Assembly (NCBI RefSeq): GCF_021462225.1
Contig: NC_061811.1
Location: 20,858,663-20,922,662, forward strand
Origin: Girardinichthys multiradiatus
Taxonomy: Eukaryota > Chordata > Actinopteri > Cyprinodontiformes > Goodeidae
DNA length: 64,000 nucleotides
Direction of reading: 5' to 3'
The translations under genes were made by a program, and so were the position numbers. The notes under the pieces were generated by a model, which worked only from the letters and a program-made list of their open reading frames with translations, ran no database searches and was not told where the DNA came from. Of this stretch, positions 36,643 through 47,662 are shown in pieces (positions within the stretch are counted from its first letter, which is position 1; each line of letters starts with the position of its first letter).

Positions 36643-36822
36643 GGATGTCGATATTATTACAGCCTCCATGAAAAGATTTGCAAGTGTAAACCACAATCAC
36701 TACAGTTAAAAGAAATGCAGATGATGATAACAATTTCTGATCATCTGCATTTCTTTTAACTGTAGTGATTGTGGTTTACACTTGCAAATCTTTTCATGGA
36801 GGCTGTAATAATATCGACATCC
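36643..36822. repeat. Perfect 83-bp inverted repeat with 14-nt spacer
   Basis: Arms at 36643-36725 and 36740-36822 are exact reverse complements as far as I can read. The arms begin GGATGTCGATATTATTACAG and end ATGCAGATGAT. Transcribed, this would fold into an 83-bp duplex with a short loop, a possible Dicer substrate. The arms show no transposon similarity and there is no target duplication. Confidence 0.95.
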
Positions 36823-38217
36823 CTGAGTGAATTGAGCCTCGATCCTGATGCTCACCCTCATGACTCTGTAAGGCTGTTGGCAGTGCAAAAAAACAACAAC
36901 AAAAAAACAAAAACCTGAGACCTCTGAGCTCATCCTAAAGTATAAACAATCAAGGCATTTGCTTTAATAACTGCATCAATCTTCTTCCTTCATTGAGAAG
37001 GCCTAGAAAATATTCTAGAAATGTTTGAATCTGTAAAAGAACAAGGAAATCTCATCAAAATAAACAGAAAATAATCAAGCACCAAAGTCAGAGTTGCACA
37101 GTTATATGTTTGCCCAAGTCTTGTATTATTGTTTGCCTGGAAAAGGTCTTGTCTTATTTCTTCCACCATTCTTTTATGGTTCAACAGTTTGTCATTCAGA
37201 GATTATGGCACACAAGAGCCTAAATCCAAATCTGGTGCAGTCTCTGTTGGTTTTTAGCACAGAGGTTAAGAAGGATGAATGGAAAACAGAAGGGATTGAA
37301 TCTGAGCCCAGATGGAGTTCCTCAAAAGTTCACATTGAAAAGGGAGCAATAATTTTAAACTAGGTTTTGTCTGGATTACTGCTTGCCTGCAGATAGGCAA
37401 TATGATAGAAGAGCTTCAGCCTACAGTGGTGAGTTAAAAATAGTTGATCAGTTCAGACTGTTCTTGAAAAGACTTCATGTGGGCACGCAGCATCAACGGG
37501 CACTTAAGCACACAGGCTCTATGCAGCTTTTTATATTTTTTACTGTACCTTCGAAGTGAATGGGAGACCTCCAGGGCAGAGACTGTGCATTCAACTCAAC
37601 CACTGCAGACAGTTTTTTTCCTTTGTGTGCTGTATCATAATCAGCAGATGTCTAATTGAGGTTAAAGGAATTATGGGTGAATAAACTGGGCCTTGAGGGA
37701 AAACACATATGTCTGGACTGGGATTTGTCTGCTAGATGTGGCTTGTTGTGGGATCTTTGTGGAAGCTCAGCAGTGGATGTTTAATTCAGGAGTCATCACA
37801 TGTGCTCTTGGAGTGCAAGTGGGGAGTAAAAGAAAGCTTTCAGCTGCCACTTTATTTTACTGCAGGGGTCAAGTCAAGGAGTCCCACAGCTGGCTGACTG
37901 AAATTAGAGATGTTTGTATTCTTTAAAGACATGGTTGCTATGTGCATGGCAAATTTAAAGAAAGAAAGAAAACTAAGTTATTGCTTCAATCAGCTCACTT
38001 TAGCCTTCTAATGTACAGGTTTCATTATAGAAAACATTGGGAAAATTTCCATCACACCAAGTAACAAAGAGTGAAAAAAAGAGAATGGCAAAAAATTTGA
38101 ATAGACAAATAAAAATAAACAATATCGACCTACAAAAAATGGCGGCTCTTTTTTAACTATCAATTTCTGCAGCTGAAAACCTGTATCAGTCGACTTTAAT
38201 GTGCCAGCCACACTTTC
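36823..38217. other. Unique-looking DNA, nothing recognised
   Basis: Short ORFs (for example 37693-37926) have no domain or splice support. No repeat recognised. Confidence 0.45.
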
Positions 38218-38345
38218 AGATTTTTATTTGAAAATATTTGAAAATCAGATATTATTTTTCTTCCATGTAGCAATAATGCTTCACTTTGTGTTCCTCTATC
38301 ACATAAAATCCCAATAAAACATATTAAAGTCTCTTGCTGTAAGAG
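38218..38345 (+). mobile_element. Tc1-like 3' fragment
   Basis: 'cagatttttatttgaaaata' is followed by 'ctctatcacataaaatccca', the conserved right terminal repeat of the Tc1 family represented by copies A-E. About 130 bp survive. Confidence 0.6.
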
Positions 38346-38906
38346 CACAACCCGAAGTTTGAGCCGTTAAACTGTTAAGCCCTAAGGGGTTTTAGAGCAA
38401 TTTCCACCCGAAATTACATACCTTAAATAAATCAAGTATAGCTCCACAGTTATAAGGCCTACATGCAAACCTTTGGTACCTGTGTAAAGGTAAGACATTA
38501 AATAATTTATTTATTTTTTTCCAGTGGAACCACTATTGCAACTCTTACTATGTCTGATTTATTTGTGATTAAACAAAGGAAAAAAAAAACATTTTTGAGC
38601 CTCGCTGAAAGTTTTTTCTAAATGAAAATTGCAAAACACTATTGAAATTCTGTAGGAATTCCTAGGAGAGGCATTCATCCACATCTTCACTATAACTGCA
38701 GCAAATTTGGACTGAATAAGTTAAGGCATATATGTTCCACAAAAGTTTTAGGGGGCAATGTGCCAGGCGGAAATGGCAGTTGGGTGCCAAAAAGGGTACC
38801 AAAACTTTCCCAAATGTGTTTTTCACCTCATAAAAAGAATATAAAAGGGAATCTGGTCAAATAAAAGTGCTGATTTCTATTGTAGGAGTCATTCTGCATA
38901 TGACAT
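38346..38906. other. Unclassified sequence, possibly old repeat
   Basis: No gene is visible. The composition and the 'ccctaaggggttttagagca' type phrasing suggest repeat DNA, but I cannot name a family. Confidence 0.35.
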
Positions 38907-39452
38907 TGTTAGGCTGTGTGCAGCGTAGGAACCCAGAATGCAGACTAACAGGCAGCATGATGGTAAGTGAAAAGGATTTAATTAACAAAAACTCACTCCA
39001 GATGAGGCAGGATCAAAACAGGCAGATGAGGCAAGCAAGACAGGCATGACATGATCGAGAAAAAGCAAGACATGAGCATGATTTGAAAATGTTTCCACAA
39101 TGTGTAACTGAACAGGTGTGTATTTATGGAACATGAACCAGGTGGAGCAAGGAGACAGATTAGCTTGGAGCAGGTGAACCGAAAAAAGATAAATGACAGA
39201 CAGAACAAAACGTGGCTGGAGGAAAACAGACTCTTGAATACAAACTAACAGAAACTAGAACAACATGAAACTAAAGCATGACCAAATCCAAAAACCAAAC
39301 TTGACAAATCATGAACAAGACTAAAACATGACCAGAAAAATAAACAGAAACATGATTCAAAACTTCAACTGTGAAATAACATATAAAGAAAAACCCAAAA
39401 CCAAAAACCAAACAACCCCAAATAATAACAGACATAGCCTTTGGTTATGACA
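38907..39452 (-). mobile_element. Interspersed element with TGT...ACA ends (solo-LTR-like), minus orientation
   Basis: 546 bp. On the minus strand it starts TGTCATAACC, is T-rich, contains a 'gttaattaaatccttttcac' polyadenylation-like part near its 3' end, and finishes GCCTAACA after a 'cattctgggttcctacgctg' segment common in teleost repeats. It parallels the element at 25883-26341 in style. No coding and no clear target duplication. Confidence 0.5.
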
Positions 39453-40182
39453 TTTACCCTGTGTATCATCAAGATGTACGGTTGCAAACATAACTGGAAG
39501 CTAACGGAGTAGTGTGCAAGTTAGCAGCCGGCAGACAGCAACCAGCAGACCGTAATGTGCAAGCAAATTACATTACGGGAGAAGGTGCTAGAAAGACAAG
39601 TTATGCCTTGTTAGAAAGGTGAGTGTCTCTAGTTAGTTTTGATATGAGGCATGTGGGGGTGCTGCAAAGAGAAAGGTGCTCTTTCTACCATTTTGTTTAC
39701 AGAGTCAGCAATGTCTGAGAGACCTTAAAACATCATTGCCTGTGTTTAAGTTGCTGTAAGACTAAAAGGTATTTGTGCAAAACTCATTTGGGGAATTGTT
39801 TTGTGAAGATTAAAGCCTCCTCTTGCGATATATTTAAGAAAAAAAAAATTTACGGAGTTTTACAGACCGCCACAAAGGGGCGTGGCCTAGTGTGGCTCAA
39901 ATTAGCCGTTGCATGTTGCTTGTCATATTCAGGCTGACCTTCTAAACCTGAACCTTCTAAACTTAACTAAACTCAAAACTAGACTGCCACAAAGTCCCAG
40001 ATACAACTAATAATCAATGAAAAAATTATGAAACAACATGGTGGCTATTGCTAGTGAAATGACTACTGTCCCATTTATGTCTGTTAAGTCAAGTCATCAT
40101 TTAGAGCAACAGAAATGAAAATTTAGTGGTTGTAGCTCGGCTGAGTTTCTAATATGACCCATTTGAATTTCTGCCTCTAGGC
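39453..40182. other. Unclassified, possibly repeat-derived
   Basis: It includes a 'gccacaaaggggcgtggcct' phrase seen in fish repeats. No frame or sharp ends are visible. Confidence 0.35.
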
Positions 40183-40350
40183 ATGGTGAAACTGTTCGGC
40201 AGTGAAACACTTTCAAATGTTACATTTGTCACATCAGTGTCAGGGCCCGAGGCGCTGCACACATTGGTCGCTCAGAAGATGTTCGCAAATCAAACTACTT
40301 TTCTGAAGAAAATTTTACAAACTCCCAGAGGCGAGTTTCTGTACACCTGA
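40183..40350 (+). CDS. Small ORF of unknown nature (55 codons)
   Basis: It begins with ATG two bases after a splice-acceptor-like TTTCTGCCTCTAG (40169-40180) and ends in TGA at 40348-40350. The peptide starts MVKLFGSETLSNVTFVTSVS and contains LHTLVAQKMF. No domain is recognised. The surrounding sequence feels repeat-derived, so this may be an element fragment or a chance frame. Confidence 0.15.
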   Translation: MVKLFGSETLSNVTFVTSVSGPEALHTLVAQKMFANQTTFLKKILQTPRGEFLYT

Positions 40351-42179
40351 TGTCAGTCTGGAAGATGATGGAAAGGAAAAGTTTAGCTCTCTGCAAAGAT
40401 AGCTAAACCAGTGTATGTATGTAAAAGATAGAATCAGTTTACAATTTGTTCCCTTATCTTCAGCTGAGTCTATGAAAAATACCAAACATAACAGTTTAAT
40501 AGCGAGAAGAGTTTCTTTAAAATGTTGATGTTAAACTTTGTAGATAGGTTTTTTTCAATGCCTGACACTCAAAGATTCCCTTTAAATCTATGAAAAGGCA
40601 CCAGATTCAAAATAAAGACTTCAGAAGGCCTGAGGAAGTACTGACCATCATAAAAGATCATTAGAAACCTGGAGGTGCTTGGAGCTGCAATATAAAGAAC
40701 TTAGGGATGGATTAAAAATGGGCTACTTTGTACTGTTCTGTACTGTTTCCAAGTATTTCCACTGTTTTTCTTACTCAGTGAGCTTAAGAGCATAGCTTTT
40801 TTTGTTATTTTTGGAATCAGTTTCAAGGTGAAAACCTAGGGAACAGTGTGTTTAGATAAAGAACTAAACACTTTATGGATAAAAGTCAAAATATAGAAAA
40901 GTGTTGTACTTCTAAACGTAGCTTTCCACCATTTTACAGCTGTAAGAAAGCAATAAAAACACATTTTAGCTTATTTTGCTGGTGAACATTCTCAGTCATC
41001 AAGGAGGTGACTATCCTAAATGCTTAAGGATAAGGCAACTGGACTTGCTTCTTGTGGAAGTTTCAACTCTCATCCAAAAGGCTTCTTCAGTTCTGAATAT
41101 GGTAGGAAGTAACAGGCTATAAGTTGGAGGCAGAATAATCATACTGAAGGGGCTGGTCCGACTGTTTAGTTTATTTCCTTATTTTTATTTCAGATTACTG
41201 TGTAAAATGTGGCAGCTCGAAAAGATGTTGAGCTTTTTCATTTAACCAGCCCATTGTTAAAGATGCTTTGACAAATGTGACAAATTTGTGACAAATGGGA
41301 AGCAAGAGTTTGTTTTACAGCAAACCCGAGACATGATTTGCACAAACTAACGGCAGGGCTTCTATTTTCATTCAAATTGCAGCTGTGATGATGTTCCGTT
41401 CAGCTTTATCAATGAGTTATATTTTAAGATAAGCTTCTTACTCTATATGTAGCTCTAGCTTATAGAGATTTTCCGCTAATCAAGTCCTATCAAGTCTGTT
41501 CCGATCCCATGAGTTTGAACAAAACATTGAAGCCAAGTGCTACATATTAAAATAAAATAGGAAAAAGGACCAATTTCTCAACAACTTTAAATTTAGTCAC
41601 ATAACCCATTTGGCAGGTGTTAGTGAAGCAAACTGAAAAGCAGAACCTCCCATGTTTTGTTAGCTACATTGTGACACTAAGTTGCCATTTAACCACCCAC
41701 AACACAGTTTTACACATTTCTAACATTGAAATTGCTCTGTATTCTGGAGATAATGAGCTGAAATTTGACCTTTAAAAAATGGCTGAATTAAGAAAGAGGA
41801 GGAGGGTCCCAGGCTGTGCCTCCCCACCTGATGCCCTGTTAAACTGACTAATGGCTGAAATTCACTACATCAGGACATATAAACTGTTAATTTGTTGGTA
41901 AAGTTATTTAAATGAAATGTATGTATGTCCAACATGTCCAAAATTGAAAGAAATCATCAGCATCTCAACTGATCCACCCTGTGAAACCATCTCTTAACTT
42001 TTAACCATTACTAAGATTTGTGGATGCAGCGTTCTAAGAGTAGGGTGGAATTAGATGGCTAAAACCAGATATTTACATATGCTGTATAAAAAGAAATGTA
42101 ACCCTTTTCCCCTCACTGTATGATAAAATCACACTGAAATGTTCCTGTTTTAGGTCAGTTAGGATTAATCAAATTATTT
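40351..42179. other. Mostly unrecognised DNA with an interspersed repeat at about 40985-41165
   Basis: The segment with 'tttcaactctcatccaaaag' followed by 'gcttcttcagttctgaatat' is a familiar teleost repeat, family not assigned. The rest shows neither genes nor named elements. Confidence 0.4.
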
Positions 42180-42460
42180 GTATTTGCTAAATGCAAAAAT
42201 CAAGAAATATATATATTTTTTTACTTTCTTTAAATTCAGACATTTAAATATGTTTGCAGTATTTTGTAGAATTGCCTTTAAACTGTATAACTTCGGTTAA
42301 ATGTTTTGGTTTCCTTTCACAGGGTTCTCACAATAGTTTGCTGAAATTTTGGCCCATACCTCCTGACAGAACTGATATAACTAAGTCAGATGTTTTGGCA
42401 ACCTTGCTCCTATTGATACATTTTCAGCTCTGTTCATAATAAACTCATATTCCATGGTTT
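42180..42460 (-). mobile_element. Tc1 (Sleeping Beauty-like) fragment, minus strand
   Basis: 'gtagaattgcctttaaactg' (42266), 'ttctcacaatagtttgctga' (42325) and 'cctgacagaactgatataac' (42361) follow the same antisense order as the element at 26430-27480. The element breaks off near 42440. Confidence 0.6.
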
Positions 42461-43055
42461 TAATTCATAGGTATGAAAGGATTTGTTTACAGGTAGGAAA
42501 TGGAGGTTCCTAGCCTGTTTCCTCTAACATTCTTCAGTTTGCTTGTATTTTAGTTTATATTAGATTCACCATTCTAAACACTGTTTGTATTTAGATTACT
42601 TTCTTTATTCCTGTGTTAGATGAGTTAGTTTATATTTCCTCATATATCTCATTCCTTCTTATTCATGCTATTTTGGTAGCCTCATTGTTTACTTGTTTCT
42701 GTTCATTTAGATGTTTTCTGTTACCTCCCTGTACTCCCTGCTCATTTGTGTTAATATGTCACTGTCCCTTTGTATTCTTCAGTCTCTTCCACCAGCTACT
42801 TCTGACTCTAGCTCTCTTCTAGCTCCAATGGTTCATTGGTTCATTCTTCACTCTCCCTCAGTATTTATTGTCTCTAATTGTCATTGCTCTCCACTGGTTC
42901 CTCCTGTTTACTACCCTGTTTCCTGCCTGCTCCATGCCTCTATGATCCTGCCTTGTGTCGATTTGTAAGTCTTTTAATTATTATTAAATACTATATCACT
43001 CACCTCATGGCTCCCTCGTTGTCTGCAATTTGGTCCTACTCCCACCTTAAGACAC
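42461..43055 (+). repeat. Pyrimidine-rich interspersed repeat candidate
   Basis: T/C-rich DNA with 'ctccactggttcctcctgtt' and 'caatttggtcctactcccac' resembles the interior and end of the element at 25883-26341. Overlapping hydrophobic ORFs here come from base composition. Confidence 0.35.
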
Positions 43056-43374
43056 TATTGGTCAAACGTTTCGACACACCTTCTAATTCAATGTCTTTAT
43101 TTTTATTACTGCAACTGGGAACTCCTTTAAGACTGTTGGAAAACCGTTTCAGGTGACTACCTCATGAAGCTCATTAAGAAAAGGCCAAGAGTGTGCAAAG
43201 CAGTAATCAAAGAATCTAAAATATAAAATATTTTACATTTTTTTGGCTGCTACATAATGCTTTTGTTTCATAGTGTTGATGCATTCACTAATTTTTATTA
43301 CTTTCTATATTGTAGAAACAAAGGAAAAGTCATTGAATTACCAAGATGTGTCCATATTTTTACCTAGTGGTGTA
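43056..43374. mobile_element. Tc1-derived MITE (about 315 bp)
   Basis: The left end reads TTGGTCAAACGTTTCGACACACC. The right end is its decayed reverse complement, with GTGTCC and a final GTGGTG, and TA lies at both borders (43056-43057 and 43373-43374). Inside, both subterminal parts of a known fish Tc1 family are fused with the transposase deleted, for example 'aaggccaagagtgtgcaaag' (43181). Confidence 0.75.
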
Positions 43375-44177
43375 GGTATGAAATGGAAATATAAATTGGT
43401 GACGTTACACTAGATGCTTGCAACACAGTGGTCCAATGTGATGCCAAAATTTGTACTCTATATGGCAGCAAGACTATATGTTCCAGTTAATTTTCAACTG
43501 TATCATTTGCATCTAACATGTTTGTACATGTTAGATTCACCACAGTCCTCGTTGCATTCCAAGTTTAGCTCAGCGCAACTTCTACAGCAGTTTTCCTTCT
43601 ATAGACAATAACAAATCCTGTCCATGTAAGAAAATATGGCTACACCTGGAAACCTAAACCTTAATTTTGTTTGGCTTGTTTGGATTATTTGACAAAATGT
43701 AATTTCAGGGGGCATCTTATACATCTTACAGGTTGACAGTGAAGAGTAAAGTCACAGTCATAGAGGAAACAAACACATTACATTTGTTTCTGTACAGTGT
43801 GATAGCATAGCTACTGGAAGTCCAACAGAACCAGTCCTAGATGGCTCTGTGCCGTTTTTGTCCCTGTGTTCCTCTATCTCAAACCTGTAAACAAACTATT
43901 TTCTACCCATGGACTCAAACCATAGTATTTTAGTTGAATTTTACTTTACAGTTAGGTATTTTCATGAATTGTGTAAATTAATGGTCATAACAAGCTGAAA
44001 TCTCAATCATCCAACTGAATTATGTATTATTTTCCAAAGACCTTTCATTACAAACTATTTGCATATATTTGTGTTCTGCACCGTTGTTTTGTCAATTAAC
44101 TCCAATAAAGTTTAGGACCCTTGAACAAACCAAAATAACTCTTGCTGGTGGATTGTATTTATTGAAGCCACATATTA
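43375..44177. other. Unique-looking DNA, nothing recognised
   Basis: No gene or named repeat. Confidence 0.5.
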
Positions 44178-44249
44178 TTAGCCTCATAGCATAATTGCCC
44201 AAGTCATACTTGCCAAAATATGACTTATGCAGTTATGCTATGAGGCTAA
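44178..44249. repeat. Imperfect hairpin, 31-bp arms and 10-nt loop
   Basis: Arms 44178-44208 and 44219-44249 pair with three mismatches. The size and shape resemble a microRNA precursor, but no known microRNA seed is recognised. Confidence 0.8.
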
Positions 44250-45577
44250 CAAATTTAATTTCCTCACAGGGGTCTATGAGTACAATATAGAACATTTAAA
44301 ATCAGTGGTTGTTATGAAACAACCCTCTGACGGTGCCAATTAAAACATAGTTGGTACGAAAATACCCGTAAAAGAGGATTCAATTTCGAAACGATCAATA
44401 TTGCAAAGGTACAAAATGCTGACCACCTTCTGAGACAGGAAAAACCAAAAACTATGATCATCCCTGTGACCTTACCTCAGTTTCCTTATTCACACAAACC
44501 ACAAAATACCAAATCTCATAAAGTACTGCATGCATTTTAGAAAAGCAGAACTATGTCTTTAAAATGAAGATAATTTGTATGTGATAGATGTGCACCTCTG
44601 CCCACTGTTTACTACTGCATTTTTTTTTAAAGCTGCTCTGTCACCACAGGCTCAACCATTTTAAACCACAACAGAGCTGGAAAATATTGAGAAGCAGAAT
44701 GGGAAAATCATATCTGCTTCAGCAGTGTATTAGCTGCTGAAATTGTAAGAAAAATGGCCAACATAACCGTGGTTTTCTCTGTTATGTATAATCATATACT
44801 GCACATTTTCTTTTTTATGTGTTGCTGCTCATCCTAAATGATATATATACTGTTGTATATGGCTGCTTTGCAAGGTTTTCTATATACTCATGTGGGTGTA
44901 AGGATGTTAGATTCTAATTCCAATACTCCCATGATGTCTGGTAAGGCTAAACATTTAGACTGTTGGAAATGTAGCAACAGAGGCTGTGCATGTGGGAGGC
45001 ATTCTTATGGTTTGCCAAATAATCTTAGATTCTACTCCAGTGAGTGAGAAGTGAAAGCTGCAGAATGGCTTTTGAAAGCAAGTGCAAGCTTGTGTTTAAT
45101 ATAATCTGGTGTATAATTTAATAAAATGGTGCTTATGAGTGTTGCAGAGTGCATTTGGGCATTTCAGGAAATGGTGGATGTTGATGAATTTTGACTGTGT
45201 AAGAGTTTTGCTCTATTTTGTGTGTGAAGGAGTGACACATGTATTTCCTGTTTTTCTACAAACCTGAAAAGGAATAAGAACATCATCAGGTCTTTGATTA
45301 GCTGGATGAGTCTGCACTGCATCTAATTTCCCTGTGAGGATTCATAGTTTTAGGGTGCAACAGATGAATATATATAGTGTTTCCTCCTCTGTTGAAAGCC
45401 AGATGAGAAAAGGAAACAGACTAAAGAGAAGATTTAATGACAAGGTATGGACTGATATGACGTAATCCTGACCATATTGTTAAAAAGAAGCAATTGCACA
45501 GCCAGATACTTGACTGTTCATGTTGTCTCCTGTTAGACAAAAATGTCTTTACTACTCTTCAAATCTTTGTTACTATA
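44250..45577. other. Unique-looking DNA, nothing recognised
   Basis: The 69-codon frame at 44838-45047 has no domain and lies in AT-rich DNA. No element recognised. Confidence 0.45.
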
Positions 45578-46520
45578 TACTACCTGACCAATTTATTAGG
45601 TACACCTAATCAATTGTGTGATAAAAGCAAATCAGTCAAGCAATCAAGCAATCACATGGCAGCTTGTCAATGCATTAGGCATTGAGACATGGTGAAAATG
45701 AGGACATAACCAGAGAATGGTTCGAAAAAGAAAGAAAAAACATTGAAGGCATGTGAAATACCACATTTCGACAGATAAAATCTCAAACCTTGAAGCAGAT
45801 GCATCAAAGTGGGTGCCACTGCTGAAAACTAAAAACTGAAAAAGTGATGTTACAATTTCCACAGGCCTGTGGAAATTGTAACATCACTTTTTCAGTTAGA
45901 TTGAACAGATTGAAATCTGTTATAGATTTTCATACATGTTGAACTTTAACGAACTCCTAGGGATTTTGAGCTACCATCTTCATATTTGGTCAGTATGTAA
46001 TTAAGGCTTTGGGGATTAAAAGTTATCAAAATTGTGACCATTTTTGAAAAAATGTTTCCTGGTCTAATGAGTCTGGTGTGGGGATGCTTTCTTTGCATGT
46101 TTTGAACTCAGTACCAGTTGACTGCCAGCGTATTGTTGCTGATCATGTCCATCCCTTTTTTGTACCCATCTTCTAATGGTTAATTCCAGCAGGATAATGC
46201 AAGTCCTTAAAGATTAAAATCACCTTAAACCATTTATTTTGAACAAGACACTAAGTACACTGCACTCCAATGGCCTCCACAGTCACCAGATCTCAATCCA
46301 ACAGAAAACCTTTGGGGTGTGGTGGAACAAAATACTTAGATCATGGATGTGGAGCAATCTACAGGAATTGCATGAAGTTGTCAAGTCATTTTGCACCAAA
46401 ATCTCTGAGTAATGTTTAAGATGCCTTGTTAAATATATGTCATGAAGTATAAAGGCAGTTCAAACAGCAAAAGGGAGTCTAACCCTGTACTAGGCAGGTG
46501 CACCTAATACAGCAGTCGAT
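45578..46520 (+). mobile_element. Decayed Tc1-like transposon, 'TTATTAGGTACACCT' family, copy 1
   Basis: The left end holds 'accaatttattaggtacacc' and the right end 'gcaggtgcacctaatacagc' (about 46494), the inverted termini of a widespread fish Tc1 lineage. The transposase relic still reads LQWPPQSPDLNPTENLWGVV (46259-46320), with the catalytic glutamate context. The N-terminal half is largely deleted or rearranged and contains a palindrome at 45834-45897. Confidence 0.75.
45834..45897. repeat. Perfect 64-bp palindrome (32-bp arms, no spacer)
   Basis: The centre lies between 45865 and 45866 in ACAGG|CCTGT, and all bases pair out to 45834 and 45897. The left arm corresponds to transposon sequence ('gttacaatttccacaggc'); the right arm is its exact inverted copy and interrupts the transposon. 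Confidence 0.95.
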
Positions 46521-46984
46521 GGAAGATTTTATAGGGTTTAAAAGTCAAAGTCAGATACAATAGTGGTCAAAATTCTTAATGTAATGTATGTACATTTTGC
46601 TTCCAATGCATCAGACTCTCTTGTAGTCTTGAATGGTCTTTCTAAATAATTCTTTACTTTCTCTCTGAACCTTTGCTGTTTTCTTTCCATTTATTTGGTA
46701 TATTGTGCAGTGTGACTATGATAGTATTTTGTGCTGTGTGCCTTAAAAAATTGGAAAGAGGAAAACTGAAAGGCAGGAGAAAGTGTTCAGCAGAAAAATC
46801 AAATTAGAGGAGATGAACAGTATCTGAAAGTTATGTCTTTAAAACATTGACATGACTTTCAATCAAAGGCTAGAAAAATGACTTAAGAGATGGTTCATCA
46901 ATCAGGTGATCCTCTTCTGTGTTGCTAATTTCATGTAATAGCTCTTTAGAAGTCAACTTCTTTCACGTATTCAACTACAGAAAT
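46521..46984. other. AT-rich DNA, nothing recognised
   Basis: No gene or named repeat. Confidence 0.45.
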
Positions 46985-47259
46985 GGGAGGTGGTGCTTTT
47001 AGACTTAAATGCTATGTTTGACACTACGCTACAGTCTCCTTTTATTACTACTAATGGGAATTAATGGAACATTTCCATAGTTTGTTTAACTAAAAGGAGA
47101 CACATTCTTTAGAGCCTCTTTCATGTGGAGTCCCTCAAGGCTCTATCCTGGGCTCTGTCCTTTTCTGTCACATTTTGCCTTTAGGATCTATTTTTAGTAA
47201 ATAATGTTTCCACTGCTTTGCCCATATCAACCAAGTATCTTTTTAATAGAAGAACTATA

Positions 47260-47263
<4 letters not shown>

Positions 47264-47299
<36 letters not shown>
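47264..47299. repeat. (TA)n microsatellite
   Basis: A pure TA run directly before the SINE head. A shorter TATATATA lies just after the SINE (about 47662-47670), so the SINE is embedded in the array. Confidence 0.95.
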
Positions 47300-47302
<3 letters not shown>

Positions 47303-47662
47303 AGGGCTGCACGGTAGCGCAGTTGGTAGCACTGTTGCCTTGCAGCAAGAAGGTCCTGGGTTCGATTCCCGACCGGGGGTCTTTCTGCATGGAGTTTGCA
47401 TGTTCTCCCCGTGCATGCGTGGGTTCTCACCGGGTACTCCGGCTTCCTCCCACAGTCCAAAGACATGCCTGTTAGGTTAATTGGTCACTATAAATTGCCC
47501 TTAGGTGTATGAATGAGTGTGTGCATGGTTGTTTGTGTGTTGCCCTGTGTTGGACTGGCGACTTGTCCAGGGTGTACCCCGCCTCTCGCCCATATACTGC
47601 TGGAGATAGGCACCAGCTCCCCCGTGACCCACTATGGAATAAGCGGTAGAAAATGACTGACT
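47303..47662 (+). mobile_element. tRNA-derived SINE-like element
   Basis: The head carries an RNA polymerase III A box (TAGCGCAGTTGG, about 47314-47325) and a perfect B box (GGTTCGATTCC, about 47360-47370). A conserved body follows ('catgttctccccgtgcatgc', 'ggcttcctcccacagtccaa', 'actggcgacttgtccagggt') and the 3' end is 'aataagcggtagaaaatgac'. It is a very common teleost repeat. The good preservation of body and boxes implies an age much younger than the LINE around it. Confidence 0.8.

Noticed and set aside
36526..36933. Similar short ORFs on both strands sharing HEKICKCKPQSLQLKEMQM
   Set aside because: Both are translations of the two arms of the inverted repeat at 36643-36822, not genes.
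47303..47375. Possible functional tRNA gene (A and B boxes present)
   Set aside because: The boxes belong to the head of a SINE. The sequence does not fold into a full cloverleaf and continues into the SINE body.
47181..47475. Short ORFs across the SINE and TA array
   Set aside because: Poly-Tyr/Ile frames come from the TA microsatellite, and the rest is SINE sequence.
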